From assembly GCA_944989445.1 (NCBI GenBank), contig CALYLW010001005.1:196501-260500 (forward strand): 64,000 nucleotides of DNA, given 5' to 3'. This document shows, in pieces, positions 1 to 12,044 of this stretch (positions are counted from its first letter, which is position 1; each line of letters opens with the position of its first letter). Position numbers and translations under genes: made by a program. Under the pieces are notes generated by a model. It was not told the DNA's origin. It saw nothing but the letters and a program-made list of their open reading frames with translations, and did no database searches. Origin of the DNA: Ampullaceana balthica (lineage: Eukaryota; Mollusca; Gastropoda; Lymnaeidae).

Positions 1-390
1 AGTCACTGAAGATGGAATCAATTAGTTTCAAACGTTCTATCATCAGTTGTATATCTCGGGCCATTAGAACTGAATCGTTCATAGTGCATGTTCAGTTGCG
101 GACTCAATGAAAATCATGGGTGTGACGTGACGCATTCAAAGGAGAATAAGATTATTATTTTTTTAAAAACGTTAAAGAAACTGCACGTAAGTCACACGAA
201 GATCAGGCAAACGTTAATATTTTGAGTTAAAATTTGAAGAGCGAGTTTATGGTTCTTACCACCTCTCAGAATACCTGCATCCAAACATAATTACACATCT
301 TGAACTTGGATAATAGCATAGAAGACAACATTTTAATTTTTAATTTTATTTTAACCGTACATAACTTCAACAGTGGTCTTTATTATCTTT
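1..390. other. AT-rich sequence without a recognised gene
   Basis: No open frame, splice-bounded exon, RNA gene or repeat family was recognised here. The stretch ends where the 18-bp minisatellite begins. Confidence 0.5.
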
Positions 391-1128
391 ACAAATACCA
401 ACCTCTCTACAAATACCAACCTCTCTACAAATAGCAACCTCTCTACAAATACCAACCTCTCTACAAATACCAACCTCTCTACAAATACCAACCTCTTTAC
501 AAATAGCAACCTCTTTACAAATAGCAACCTCTCTACAAATAGCAACCTCTCTACAAATAGCAACCTCTCTACAAATAGCAACCTCTCTACAAATAGCAAC
601 CTCTCTACAAATAGCAACCTCTCTACAAATACCAACCTCTCTATAAATACCAACCTCTCTACAAATACCAACCTCTCTACAAATACCAACCTCTCTACAA
701 ATACCAACCTCTCTACAAATAGCAACCTCTCTACAAATACCAACCTCTCTACAAATACCAACCTCTCTACAAATACCAACCTCTCTACAAATAGCAACCT
801 CTCTACAAATAGCAACCTCTCTACAAATACCAACCTCTCTACAAATACCAACCTCTCTACAAAGACCAACCTCTCTACAAATAGCAACCTCTCTACAAAT
901 AGCAACCTCTCTACAAATAGCAACCTCTCTACAAATAGCAACCTCTCTACAAATAGCAACCTCTCTACAAATAGCAACCTCTCTACAAATAGCAACCTCT
1001 CTACAATAGCAACCTCTCTACAAATAGCAACCTCTCTACAAATAGCAACCTCTCTACAAATAGCAACCTCTCTACAAATAGCAACCTCTCTACAAATACC
1101 AACCTCTCTACAAATAGCAACCTCTCCT
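391..1128. repeat. 18-bp minisatellite, about 41 copies
   Basis: The unit is ACAAATAGCAACCTCTCT, with a second common form ACAAATACCAACCTCTCT that differs by one base. The array is nearly gapless, with one 17-bp unit near 1003-1015. Because 18 is a multiple of three, long open frames exist on both strands (Asn/Ser/Thr/Leu-rich on plus, Val/Glu/Arg/Leu-rich on minus). These are products of the repeat period, not genes. Confidence 0.95.
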
Positions 1129-1296
1129 TTATAAAACATTGAATAAAAGTGGGCTTTGGAATTTGGTGGAGGAGGAAAAAGAATTTGTTCAGATTTATTA
1201 TAACTGAAGGAGAAAGGGAACCACAATAAAAAGTGTATCCATAATTTCTAACCTTAGCCGGAGGTTAAACTTAGCATCATCCTGAACAAGCGCTAA

Positions 1297-3632
1297 CCCT
1301 AAACTTAATCAGTAGTAGTCCTAGCAATCCCTAAACTTAATCAGTAGTAGTCCTAGCAATCCCTAAACTTAATCAGTAGTAGTCCTAGCTATCCCTAAAC
1401 TTAATCAGTAGTAGTCCTAGCAATCCCTAAACTTAATCAGTAGTAGTCCTAGCAATCCCTAAACTTAATCAGTAGTAGTCCTAGCTATCCCTAAACTTAA
1501 TCAGTAGTAGTCCTAGCTATCCCTAAACTTAATCAGTAGTAGTCCTAGCTATCCCTAAACTTAATCAGTAGTAGTCCTAGCTATCCCTAAACTTAATCAG
1601 TAGTAGTCCTAGCTATCCCTAAACTTAATCAGTAGTAGTCCTAGCTATCCCTAAACTTAATCAGTAGTAGTCCTAGCTATCCCTAAACTTAATCAGTAGT
1701 AGTCCTAGCTATCCCTAAACTTAATCAGTAGTAGTCCTAGCTATCCCTAAACTTAATCAGTAGTAGTCCTAGCAATCCCTAAACTTAATCAGTAGTAGTC
1801 CTAGCAATCCCTAAACTTAATCAGTAGTAGTCCTAGCTATCCCTAAACTTAATCAGTAGTAGTCCTAGCAATCCCTAAACTTAATCAGTAGTAGTCCTAG
1901 CTATCCCTAAACTTAATCAGTAGTAGTCCTAGCTATCCCTAAACTTAATCAGTAGTAGTCCTAGCTATCCCTAAACTTAATCAGTAGTAGTCCTAGCTAT
2001 CCCTAAACTTAATCAGTAGTAGTCCTAGCTATCCCTAAACTTAATCAGTAGTAGTCCTAGCTATCCCTAAACTTAATCAGTAGTAGTCCTAGCTATCCCT
2101 AAACTTAATCAGTAGTAGTCCTAGCTATCCCTAAACTTAATCAGTAGTAGTCCTAGCTATCCCTAAACTTAATCAGTAGTAGTCCTAGCTATCCCTAAAC
2201 TTAATCAGTAGTAGTCCTAGCTATCCCTAAACTTAATCAGTAGTAGTCCTAGCTATCCCTAAACTTAATCAGTAGTAGTCCTAGCTATCCCTAAACTTAA
2301 TCAGTAGTAGTCCTAGCTATCCCTAAACTTAATCAGTAGTAGTCCTAGCTATCCCTAAACTTAATCAGTAGTAGTCCTAGCTATCCCTAAACTTAATCAG
2401 TAGTAGTCCTAGCTATCCCTAAACTTAATCAGTAGTAGTCCTAGCAATCCCTAAACTTAATCAGTAGTAGTCCTAGCAATCCCTAAACTTAATCAGTAGT
2501 AGTCCTAGCTATCCCTAAACTTAATCAGTAGTAGTCCTAGCAATCCCTAAACTTAATCAGTAGTAGTCCTAGCAATCCCTAAACTTAATCAGTAGTAGTC
2601 CTAGCAATCCCTAAACTTAATCAGTAGTAGTCCTAGCTATCCCTAAACTTAATCAGTAGTAGTCCTAGCAATCCCTAAACTTAATCAGTAGTAGTCCTAG
2701 CTATCCCTAAACTTAATCAGTAGTAGTCCTAGCTATCCCTAAACTTAATCAGTAGTAGTCCTAGCTATCCCTAAACTTAATCAGTAGTAGTCCTAGCAAT
2801 CCCTAAACTTAATCAGTAGTAGTCCTAGCAATCCCTAAACTTAATCAGTAGTAGTCCTAGCTATCCCTAAACTTAATCAGTAGTAGTCCTAGCAATCCCT
2901 AAACTTAATCAGTAGTAGTCCTAGCTATCCCTAAACTTAATCAGTAGTAGTCCTAGCAATCCCTAAACTTAATCAGTAGTAGTCCTAGCTATCCCTAAAC
3001 TTAATCAGTAGTAGTCCTAGCTAACCCTAAACTTAATCAGTAGTAGTCCTAGCAATCCCTAAACTTAATCAGTAGTAGTCCTAGCTATCCCTAAACTTAA
3101 TCAGTAGTAGTCCTAGCTAACCCTAAACTTAATCAGTAGTAGTCCTAGCTATCCCTAAACTTAATCAGTAGTAGTCCTAGCTATCCCTAAACTTAATCAG
3201 TAGTAGTCCTAGCTATCCCTAAACTTAATCAGTAGTAGTCCTAGCTATCCCTAAACTTAATCAGTAGTAGTCCTAGCTATCCCTAAACTTAATCAGTAGT
3301 AGTCCTAGCTATCCCTAAACTTAATCAGTAGTAGTCCTAGCTATCCCTAAACTTAATCAGTAGTAGTCCTAGCTATCCCTAAACTTAATCAGTAGTAGTC
3401 CTAGCTATCCCTAAACTTAATCAGTAGTAGTCCTAGCTATCCCTAAACTTAATCAGTAGTAGTCCTAGCTATCCCTAAACTTAATCAGTAGTAGTCCTAG
3501 CTATCCCTAAACTTAATCAGTAGTAGTCCTAGCTATCCCTAAACTTAATCAGTAGTAGTCCTAGCTATCCCTAAACTTAATCAGTAGTAGTCCTAGCTAT
3601 CCCTAAACTTAATCAGTAGTAGTCCTAGCAAT
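1297..3632. repeat. 32-bp satellite array, 73 copies
   Basis: The unit is 32 bp, starts CCCTAAACTTAATCAGTAGT and ends AGTCCTAGCTAT or AGTCCTAGCAAT. The span of 2336 bp is exactly 73 units, with almost no variation outside the third base from the end of the unit (T or A). A rare third form ends CTAGCTAA near 3020 and 3116. Low divergence and constant period indicate recent expansion or ongoing homogenisation. Confidence 0.97.
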
Positions 3633-3785
3633 CCCTACCCCTTAATCTACCCGGAAAAGGAGCCCTTAATATAGCCTGGCAATACTTGTTTTATTTGGGT
3701 TAATACTTACTTAACTGTCCAGGATCAATGAAAGCTAAAACATGAAAGCGGGATGTCATCTATAAAATGTGTTACCAATAATTAA

Positions 3786-4790
3786 CGTCAACCTGAAAAT
3801 GAAATAAAAAACACCCGTAAAAACAAAGTTTTTGACTATAAATCCCTTATATATGAGACAGAACTGAAAGTATTGATTATGTTCCAACGCGACAAACATT
3901 TACAGCCTGAAACTGAGTGAATTCCACCTGGTTAAAACACAAGATGTTGTAACCGATGAAGTCAAGTGATCCGTAAAATGTAAACAATAGCGACTGCTAC
4001 ATATAGTTTTATATAGATAAACTAAAAATGCATTAATGTAATTACGGTACGTTCGATTGATCTGAAATGCTGATACGATGCATTGTTAGGTGCCACGGGT
4101 CTGTGTGCCAAATTTCAGCCCGATGGCTTTACGGGAAGTGGGTCATTTTTAAATCCCTTATATTAACTTCACCGCCGTCTCTGTCTCTCTGTCGTTCTGT
4201 CGTCATCTCATGGGCGGGCGGAAAAACCAAAGTAAAAAATGACCCACTTCCCATGATCCAATCGAGCTAAAATTTGGCACACGGACCCGTCTCACCTAAC
4301 AATGCATCGTATCAAAATTTCAGATCGATCGAACGTACCGTAATTAAATTAATGCATTTTTAGTTTATCTCTATACGAGGTATGTAATTCAAATTCACAG
4401 TTTGTTATTTTTTTTTCACGTGATTTAACGTCTCGCGTTGACGCGACCCATCGAAGTACCGGCGTGCTTTTGTTTACATTTCACGTGTCACGCTGAGCCC
4501 GGTCAAGCGATCGGTGACCAGACTTTTCTCCATCCCCCCCCCCAGGGTTATGAAGCAAAGTTGAGTTAAGACAGTTTCAGTCTGTAAATTAAATGTTTGT
4601 CGCGTTTGAAAATAATCAATACTGTTAGTTATGTCTCATATTGTTTTTACAGGTTTGTTTTATTTACTTTTGTTTTTCCGCCCTCCCAACGACGAATGAC
4701 AGACAATGAGACAGAGAGAGACGGCGGTGAAGTTAATATAAGGGATTTAAAAAAAAACAAGAACAAAGAAATTTCTTGGAGTGTCCGAAA
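3786..4790. repeat. Dispersed repeat family A, palindromic copy
   Basis: This copy shares with copies near 5265-5850, 36100-36480 and 56100-58335 the block CGATCGATCTGAAATTTTGA, a block ending GGGAAGTGGGTCA, and the motif TTAATATAAGGGATTT. It appears in both orientations here, so the whole stretch folds on itself. It is probably a non-autonomous transposable element. Its class is unresolved because I cannot place termini or a target duplication. Confidence 0.7.
4018..4367. repeat. Large inverted repeat, arms about 133 bp
   Basis: The left arm is 4018-4150 and the right arm 4235-4367, separated by about 84 bp containing GTCTCTGTCTCTCTGTCG. The arms are roughly 85-90% complementary by eye. Matching landmarks are GCATTAAT at the outer ends, GTACGTTCGAT next, and AAGTGGGTCATTTTT beside the spacer. 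Confidence 0.85.
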
Positions 4791-5264
4791 GGATTTATAC
4801 CATCTTTGAGACTAGAAGAGTCTAGTAGTGTTCTCGTGTGTGTGGTTTTAAACATACTAAGCTCTGAAAAAATGAAAACAATACACAATTTATTCATTTT
4901 TTTAAATAAAAAATTACTTTAGTTGCATTATACTTTTGACACTTAGAAATAGATCCACTTGGTCCACTTAACTTTTATAATACCTGGAATGATAAAGGGA
5001 GCCAATAATGCAAAGCAAAAGTTTTCAGTATGTATATCTCGCCTCTGTACATCCTTAAAATTTAATGGTTTCTTAAAAATGACAGCTAAACATTTATTAT
5101 CCTTAAAAACTGAAAATTATAAAACTGTTTTCAAGGAATTTATTGTTTTTCTACTACAACCATTTAAAAATCCCAATTCTCCGAAATCCTCTTATGTTCA
5201 TTTTCCCTAAGTTTTCCCCCTAACTCCCCCCCCCCTTTTTCCGGCTTGCTCACATAGTAATGTA

Positions 5265-5850
5265 AAAATATTTTTAAAAACGTATAAACAAAGTTTTTAA
5301 CTATAAATTCCTTATATGTGAGACATAACTAAAAGTATTGATATGTTAAATATAATACGCACCGCGTTACAGACTAGCATCAACATTTACATGTGTAGCC
5401 GAATGGTGGCTAAGTTATTAAAAGAATAAAGTCCAAGTCACCAATTGCTAAGGATATCAAACAGGTTTATTAACTCAAGACTCATAATACACAGTTGTTA
5501 AGTCTCTTCACTCTCTCTCTCTCTCCACTACCTCTACACTCTCCCTCTCTCAAAGGCCAGTCGCTATCCTGACCCCTGTGACACCGAGGGCTGGAGTGAA
5601 CCTACAGTGACCCGTGGAAGTCAACTATAGCAGACGGCTACATATGCTACATAGAGATACATAGAGATTAACTAAAATGCATTAATTTAATTACGGTACA
5701 TTTGATCGATCTGAAATTTTAAAACAATGCATTTTGATGTGATACAAGTCTATGTGCAAAATTTCAGCTCGATAGTATCGCGGGAAGTGGGTCAATTTAA
5801 ATTTTTGTTTTTCCGCGGGCGGATGTTAATATAAGGGATTTAATAGTGAA
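5265..5850. repeat. Dispersed repeat family A, second copy, interrupted
   Basis: The copy runs from the AACAAAGTTTTTAACTATAA block to TTAATATAAGGGATTTAA. About 190 bp of unrelated sequence (roughly 5394-5586), including a CTCTCTCTC-rich stretch, sits between its halves, so another insertion probably split it. Confidence 0.6.
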
Positions 5851-6424
5851 AGACCCATGACTGTAAGCTGCAGCTAAAAGCTTTGGTTTAGGTCATCCCC
5901 TACCCCACTCTAACCAAATGTCAAACATTTTACAGATAATGCACCGAATAACCCCACGGTAAGAAACGCGTCTGCTCTTGTTGTTGTGGCACGTTATGAC
6001 CAGGGAGATCCGGGGAAAACGTATTCCGGCACACCTCTCCTCTTCCATGGCCCCCAATAAAACAAAGGTACGTATTCCGCACCTCAAAACCAACCTTTCA
6101 CAAGGCAAGGGTTCTCAATTCCTATTCACCTCAGTGTACTGTAGAAATGGAATAAACAAATGAAACCCATTAAACTCTGGCTACAGTACCAAATACTTCT
6201 ATCATAAACCTGTGCTGGACTCAAAATAAAGACTTGTTCCATTTTAGTTGACCTTAGATTTAAAAAAATTAAAACGGAAAGAGAGAAGATAAAAAGAAAA
6301 AGAAAAAAACAGTAAGAAATAAAACAAGAGGTAAGGAGGGAGAAAGGGAATACTGGAGAGAGGTAGTGACAAATGGAGGTCGGAAGTAAAGGAGGGAAGG
6401 AGAAAGGGAGACAGGGAGTGAGAA

Positions 6425-6486
6425 AAGGAAGGAAGGAAGGAAGGAAAGAAGGAAGGAAGGAAGGATGGAAGGAAGGAAGGAAGGAA
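6425..6486. repeat. (GGAA)n microsatellite
   Basis: Tetranucleotide GGAA repeat with a few substitutions, inside a purine-rich tract from about 6280. Pro/Ser/Phe-rich minus-strand frames across it are composition artefacts. Confidence 0.95.
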
Positions 6487-7290
6487 GTAGCACACAAAAC
6501 ATCTACTGTTACCTAAAAATACCTGCAGATACAGTCTATCTGTTAAACTAAGTGTACTTTATTTGACCAATGCCTTAACAATACCTACTATTTATTTTGC
6601 AGACAAAATCTAAAACGTTTTTGTGGTTCATCCCAGAACTAGGCAAGAAATCAAGAAAAAAACGGGGATATCATTTTTTGTTTGAAATCCTGAATTTAAA
6701 AAAAAAGTAGAAAATCACCGTTTATATATGAATTAAGCCCTTCAGTTATCGGCCGAGTTCTGGACGAGTGTTAAGGTGAGGCCACTCGTCAGAGGTTATC
6801 AGGATCAAGTACATGACACAAGGATGTCATCAAAAGAATATATAACATTTCATTCCCTAAAATAGCATAACGCAGATAACATAATTTCAAATTTAATAGT
6901 GATTTTTAAATTAATTTTTGTTGACACCCTCATTTACGGCCATGTCAGAAAATGTGTACAACATAAAATAGTGTCAAGGAAATTGTTTTGAAAGAGATGA
7001 CTTTTGTTCGAAAGTGAAATTTACACAAAATTGAGTTGCATTAGTATTCCTTTAAGATGTTTATTTTCTTGTTTTTATAAAGTAAAGTTGCGAGTTAGGA
7101 ATTAAATAAAATGAAATGCGTCTCTTGTCTTCTTTTACTCAATTATTTTATTAGCCATGAATGTTAGATAAATTTCATATTATGTAAAAGTAAAAGAAAA
7201 GGTTTCCCAAACGCATATTTTAACTGCATGCCTGGTTCGACTCATACATGACGTTTTCAATATTTTGAGGGTTGCATTTCAGATTAATCC
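6487..7290. other. No recognised feature
   Basis: AT-rich sequence with stops in all frames. No repeat family or exon was recognised. Confidence 0.4.
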
Positions 7291-7299
7291 AGTTGCCAC

Positions 7300-7476
7300 C
7301 AATGTTCCCTTTAAGCTGCGCGGGTGCGAGGATATCTGGCCGACTCCGCGCAGCAGTTTAGAAATTATCGCGCAAATTTTTGGGTAAATTATTGCATTAA
7401 AAATGGATGGTGTGCAACTTTGCACACGAGCCTTTTCACTTTGCACACAGACCAACGAACTTTAGAGGGAACATTG
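7300..7476. mobile_element. Small hAT-like MITE
   Basis: The ends are inverted: CAATGTTCCCTTTAAG at the left and CTTTAGAGGGAACATTG at the right. The flanks GTTGCCAC and ATTCCCAC match at 6 of 8 positions, compatible with a decayed 8-bp hAT target duplication. A related copy lies in the opposite orientation at 17281-17455, and a weaker one near 40172-40369. There is no coding capacity. Confidence 0.65.
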
Positions 7477-7636
7477 ATTCCCACGTATCCTAAAGAATTG
7501 CAAGAAATATATTCAATTATCCACATCACATCACTGATTGTTGACATTTTAAAAATCCGTCTCCCGTTGTTAATGAATGTGTCGTATGTTTGAGAAGTAT
7601 CAAGTTTGTTGTTGTCGTGAAATGGGTTTTGTGAAA

Positions 7637-7836
7637 TCAAGAACAGGTCAAGAACAGGTCAAGAACAGGTCAAGAACAGGTCAAGAACAGGTCAAGAACA
7701 GGTCACGAACAGGTCAAGAACAGGTCAAGAACAGGCCAAGAACAGGTCAAGAACAGGTCAAGAACAGGTCACGAACAGGCCAAGAACAGGTCAAGAACAG
7801 GTCAAGAACAGGTCAAGAACAGGTCAAGAACAGGTC
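7637..7836. repeat. 11-bp minisatellite, about 18 copies
   Basis: The unit is TCAAGAACAGG, with occasional CACGAACAGG and GCCAAGAACAGG variants. The open frame through it arises because three units equal 33 bases. Confidence 0.95.
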
Positions 7837-7878
7837 TATTCATCCCGGAGTCTAGCTCATTCCTGCTTAGTTTTCATT

Positions 7879-8373
7879 GATTTGACTAAATGATATATGT
7901 AGAATCAAAGCCTTTAGCATAATGATTTGACTAAATGATATATGTAGAATCAAAGCCTGTAGCGTAATGATTTGACTAAATGATATATGTAGAATCAAAG
8001 CCTTTAGCGTAATGATTTGACTAAATGATATATATAGAATCAAAGCCTTTAGCGTAATGATTTGACTAAATGATATATGTAGAATCAAAGCCTTTAGCGT
8101 AATGATTTGACTAAATCATATAAGTAGAATCAAAGCCTTTAGCGTAATGATTTGACTAAATGATATATCTAGAATCAAAGCCTTTAGCGTAATGATTTGA
8201 CTAAATGATATATGTAGAATCAAAGCCTTTAGCGTAATGATTTGACTAAATGATATATGTAGAATAAAAGCCTTTAGCGTAATGATTTGACTAAATGATA
8301 TATGTAGAATCAAAGCCTTTAGCGTAATGATTTGACTAAATGATATATGTAGAATCAAAGCCTTTAGCGTAAT
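7879..8373. repeat. 45-bp minisatellite, 11 copies
   Basis: The unit is 45 bp and begins GATTTGACTAAATGATATAT, followed by GTAGAATCAAAGCCTTTAGC. Eleven units fit the span exactly. The repetitive Ile/Leu/Ser frames on the minus strand are period artefacts. Confidence 0.95.
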
Positions 8374-8416
8374 GTCGTATAACGATTGATAAACCATCTG
8401 GACTTTAAGCTAAAAT

Positions 8417-8690
8417 ATAGCTGTGGAATCAATGCTCGAGCATTCTGTCATAAAATGGAGAAGAGAAAAACAATCTCTTATTTAAAGTATTACATAACCG
8501 TGGAGCTTTCGTTTGGAGCATTCTGTCATGGAACTTTGAATACAATCTTGATTGCAAGATGATACATGGCTGTAGCATCCAAGCTTGGAGCTATGTATCA
8601 TGAAACAAGAATAACGATCTCGACTCTCAGCTTGAACATAGCTGTGGAATCAATGTTTGGAGCGTTCTGTCCTGAAACGAAGAGGAAATA
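8417..8690. repeat. Degenerate tandem repeat, period about 80 bp
   Basis: The motif pair AGCTGTGGAATCAATG plus GGAGCATTCTGTCATGAAAC recurs about four times with heavy divergence. It directly follows the 45-bp array, perhaps as an older satellite layer. Confidence 0.55.
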
Positions 8691-9312
8691 CAATAATAGA
8701 ACTTGACGCTTTGTGTAGGCTTACAAAAAAGGAAACATAAAATCTAGATTCTAGATGATGTCGCTGTTTAAAGTCCCATTTAAAGATCACAGCTAGAAGA
8801 ACACGAAGATAAACGATAAAAAATTATTGGAAAGCAGTGGTTTTAAGTACATTGTCATGATGCTGATCTATTAATAGAATCGCAATATGCCGTTAACGCG
8901 TAGCCCTCTTATAATTAAGATTTATATTTTAACCGGTTCTCACTGTTTCACGTTCCGATTTTCATATGTTTATTTATCACTATCACTACCGACTAATGTT
9001 ATCTAGGTGGACGATTCTTAAAATAATTGGTCCAGTTTTAAATAGGACTATGAGTCCTTAGCAAAGATTTACATCATAATAAAATTAAAAATATGTATGC
9101 ACTAAAAACCATTGAGCCCAAATTAGTTATTTTTTTATTGTCATGGTACTTGTTTTTTTAATTTTGTTATTGCTTCGCACTTCTGTAGTTGTTTAACCAA
9201 AATGGCCATTTATTGCAATGTGCCCTTTTAAATGATAAAACTATATTTTCCCACTTTTTTTGTTGTAAATTTATATGCGTTCAGGGAATTTATTTATCAG
9301 CATTCACTTAAT

Positions 9313-9588
9313 ATAGGTGGTCGAGTGGCGGCGCGCTCGACTGGCGTACCGAAGGTCACGGGTTCGAATCCATATGAAGGCAAGGATTGTTCCCGGGGCC
9401 ACGGGCGTCCCTGAGTCACCCAGCTCCGAATAGGTACCTAACACTAGTTAGGCGGCTGGGTAATGAGTAGAACCCACAAAGCCGTGGCTTGTGAACGCTG
9501 CTTCACTTGCCAACAGATTATCTGTCATGGTCTGTGCACGCACTTCTCTTCTGCATAGAAGGAGCGTCTGTATAGATAAGATAAGATA
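9313..9588 (+). mobile_element. tRNA-derived SINE
   Basis: The head resembles a tRNA with RNA polymerase III boxes: an A-box-like TGGTCGAGTGG near 9318 and a canonical B box GGTTCGAATCC at 9360-9370. A tRNA-unrelated body follows, then a tail of GATAA units. The last 35 or so bases, including TAGAAGGAGCGTCTGTA, closely match the 3' end of a LINE relic at 10740-10780, so that LINE probably supplies the machinery. It is a SINE and not a tRNA gene, because the anticodon and acceptor arms cannot fold normally. Confidence 0.85.
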
Positions 9589-10246
9589 ATAATTTTATCC
9601 TGTCTAAGATGTTTTGTTTTCGTGTATTTTTGTTGTTGTTGATGATGTTTTTAAATACATATTATAAATCTTTAAACTTTTTTAGACACGTGTCCATCTT
9701 GTGCATGTTTTGTAAACACTGTGCTAGTTACAGTTAATTATTAAAACTCAAACTTTTAAATGTTATATTTCCTCCGTCTACTTATCTTTCCTTTTCTCCT
9801 GAATTCTTACTTTCTAAATTCTATCTATTTTCTAATTTACAAATGTATTTATGGCATTATGCTCAACACACCGAATATGTAAACTTAAAGTGCCTCCACC
9901 CTCTACTCTGCTATTGACCAACCCCTCCGGTCTATCACATGACATTGCAGAAAATCCTATAATTAGCCCTTGAACAGCTGTTCAGTATTGAAAGCCTTTG
10001 CAATTTGAGAAGATTTTTTTAAGGAAACGGGGAAAACCGTTTATGCTGCTTTACCTAATGTGTTTTAACCAGAAAGAAAAATCGGATATGAGAAAAAACA
10101 AACTAATAGCGTCATGAGAATGGGCGGAAACTCTCAGCCACCATCCATTGCAAGTGGCTGTGTGACACCGAAACAAAATGAAATACAAATCAGAAAGACT
10201 TATTTTGAAAACAAGATTGTGGTTTAGTTAAAAGCGATGTTTACCT

Positions 10247-10250
10247 GAGA

Positions 10251-10341
<91 letters not shown>
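10247..10341. repeat. (GA)n microsatellite
   Basis: About 47 GA dinucleotides, almost pure. It abuts a unique flank (10342-10405) that recurs inverted beside the (CT)n tract at 11319-11445. Confidence 0.97.
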
Positions 10342-10344
<3 letters not shown>

Positions 10345-10405
10345 CACCTCTGGTGGCGGTAGCAAATATGCCGTTGGTTGCTAATCAGATATTTCATTGC
10401 AATCT
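10342..10405 (+). repeat. Microsatellite-linked flank, copy 1
   Basis: The block starts TGCACACCTCTGGTGGCGGT and ends near ATCAGATATTTCATTGCA. Its reverse complement is found at 11257-11318 with roughly 90% identity, also next to a GA/CT tract. It behaves like a short mobile element carrying its own microsatellite. Confidence 0.75.
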
Positions 10406-10599
10406 TAAAATAACGTATAACATGAGGGGCAACCATAAGAACCGTCGCAGAGACATGATGAATTTATCAAATGAGATGAACCCTAACTTCAATATTTTTT
10501 AATAATTTTTTTTCAAATATTAAAAAAAAACCAAAGAAAAAAACTATTACATTTATTGTCAAGCTTATTTATCGCAGAAAAGGTTTTAGATATTAGTTC

Positions 10600-10780
10600 A
10601 TGCAAATTCTCTTTCTTCCCATCCTGAATTTGGGGGTGAAATGGGTTGCCTGAGGAAACCAGGAAAACCAACACTCTAACAACATTTAAAACTATAATAA
10701 AATGCAAGACTACATAAAAACCATGGATAAGCGTAGGACACAATAATCTTCTGTATAGAAGGAGCGTCTGTAACAGATAA
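10600..10780 (+). mobile_element. LINE 3' end fragment
   Basis: Shared landmarks with the 3' end of the jockey-like relic at 34425-34580 are GGTTGCCTG, CAGGAAAACCAA, AACCATGGATAAGC and AATAATCTTCTGT. It ends in GAAGGAGCGTCTGTAACAGATAAG, the tail also carried by the SINE at 9313. Only the last coding bases and the 3' untranslated tail remain. Confidence 0.75.
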
Positions 10781-11256
10781 GTCCTTGAAGAAAATCTTCC
10801 AAATTCTAAACCTATTCAACGCTGGCGTTTATTCTTTCTAACTAAGTGGGTGTCAAAATGATGCATACAGGAGTTGCATGCAATCTAACCTTCCGTGTTT
10901 ATTATTTTTTTCTTCTTATTTTTAAAATTTTGCCAGCCTTGCTAATGATTAGCTCTTGCCTAATTTGGACTGGGTAATAAAACTTGAAGTTCACTTTGTT
11001 CTTTGTTGTAATCGTTAGAGCGTTGCCACCCTTAGAGGAATACAATTTATACGGTTATAAACCTTTTATTACACTTAGGGTAACTACATATTGTGCGTAT
11101 GCAAAAAATTCATTTTAATACTCATGCTTCTTTTACACTTCGTATATTCAAAAAAAATCAAACACCATTCTTTTATGCGTACATACAAAATTGCTTCTCT
11201 AAACCTCCCCCATTGATCAAGTGGTTTGCAAAATTAATAGTTAATAGAAACTTTTA

Positions 11257-11318
11257 GGCAGTAAAATATCTGATTAGCAACCAACTGCATATTTGCTACT
11301 GCCACAAGAGGTGTGCAT
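11257..11318 (-). repeat. Microsatellite-linked flank, copy 2 (inverted)
   Basis: Reverse complement of the block at 10342-10405, placed directly before the (CT)n tract. The two copies form an inverted pair enclosing about 0.9 kb. Confidence 0.75.
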
Positions 11319-11445
<127 letters not shown>

Positions 11446-12044
11446 ATGCAATCTTAGAATGAGAAGAAGAAGGACGGTCCAACTGCCTTGTGTTTTAAGT
11501 AAAATGTGGATGGCTTCCCTTTCTTCTTTAACATGCAATGTAAGTAGTCAACAAGAGAAATGATGATTGAATATAAATTGGTGATATTGCAGAAACACGC
11601 TTCACAAAAACACACATTACTTTTAGGATTATTTTATCCTTGAAAGGGGATGGGTGACTTTTTCTGTAACAAACAGTCTGTGAGAATTATCACTATCCAT
11701 TTTTAGATAAAATAAATTTACTTAACTAAATACCATCCTATTTTGAAGAATTTTTGTAGATCAACCACGGTCAAGGGGTATTTACTGCATTAACTCCCTT
11801 GGGTCAAGTGCTGAATTTATCGTACAATGAAGAATTTTAATGTGTCGCAAGGGAGTTCTATTTCTAATTATACTAAAAATGTTTACAGTACATACAATTT
11901 TATTGTTTGAAAAGACATTCCTTCAAAGATTAGTTTTACACTAAAAAGCAATATTAAATATTTCAGAGGTGTTAGATCCAAGGCATTACAATCGTCAATT
12001 GATGTCAAGTGAAATTAGTAGCTGACATAAGCTCATCCTTAGTG

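Noticed and set aside
351..1226. Long open frames on both strands
   Set aside because: They follow from an 18-bp tandem unit without stops. The proteins are pure six-residue repeats in both directions, with no start context or domain.
1297..3632. Telomere-like CCCTAAA repeats
   Set aside because: CCCTAAA occurs once per 32-bp unit and the rest is not telomeric. Animal telomeres of this group would be TTAGGG.
7637..8373. CRISPR-like arrays
   Set aside because: Units are directly adjacent with no unique spacers, and the context is a eukaryotic genome.
9313..9385. Functional tRNA gene
   Set aside because: A and B boxes exist, but no proper cloverleaf or acceptor pairing is seen, and a SINE body and GATAA tail follow.
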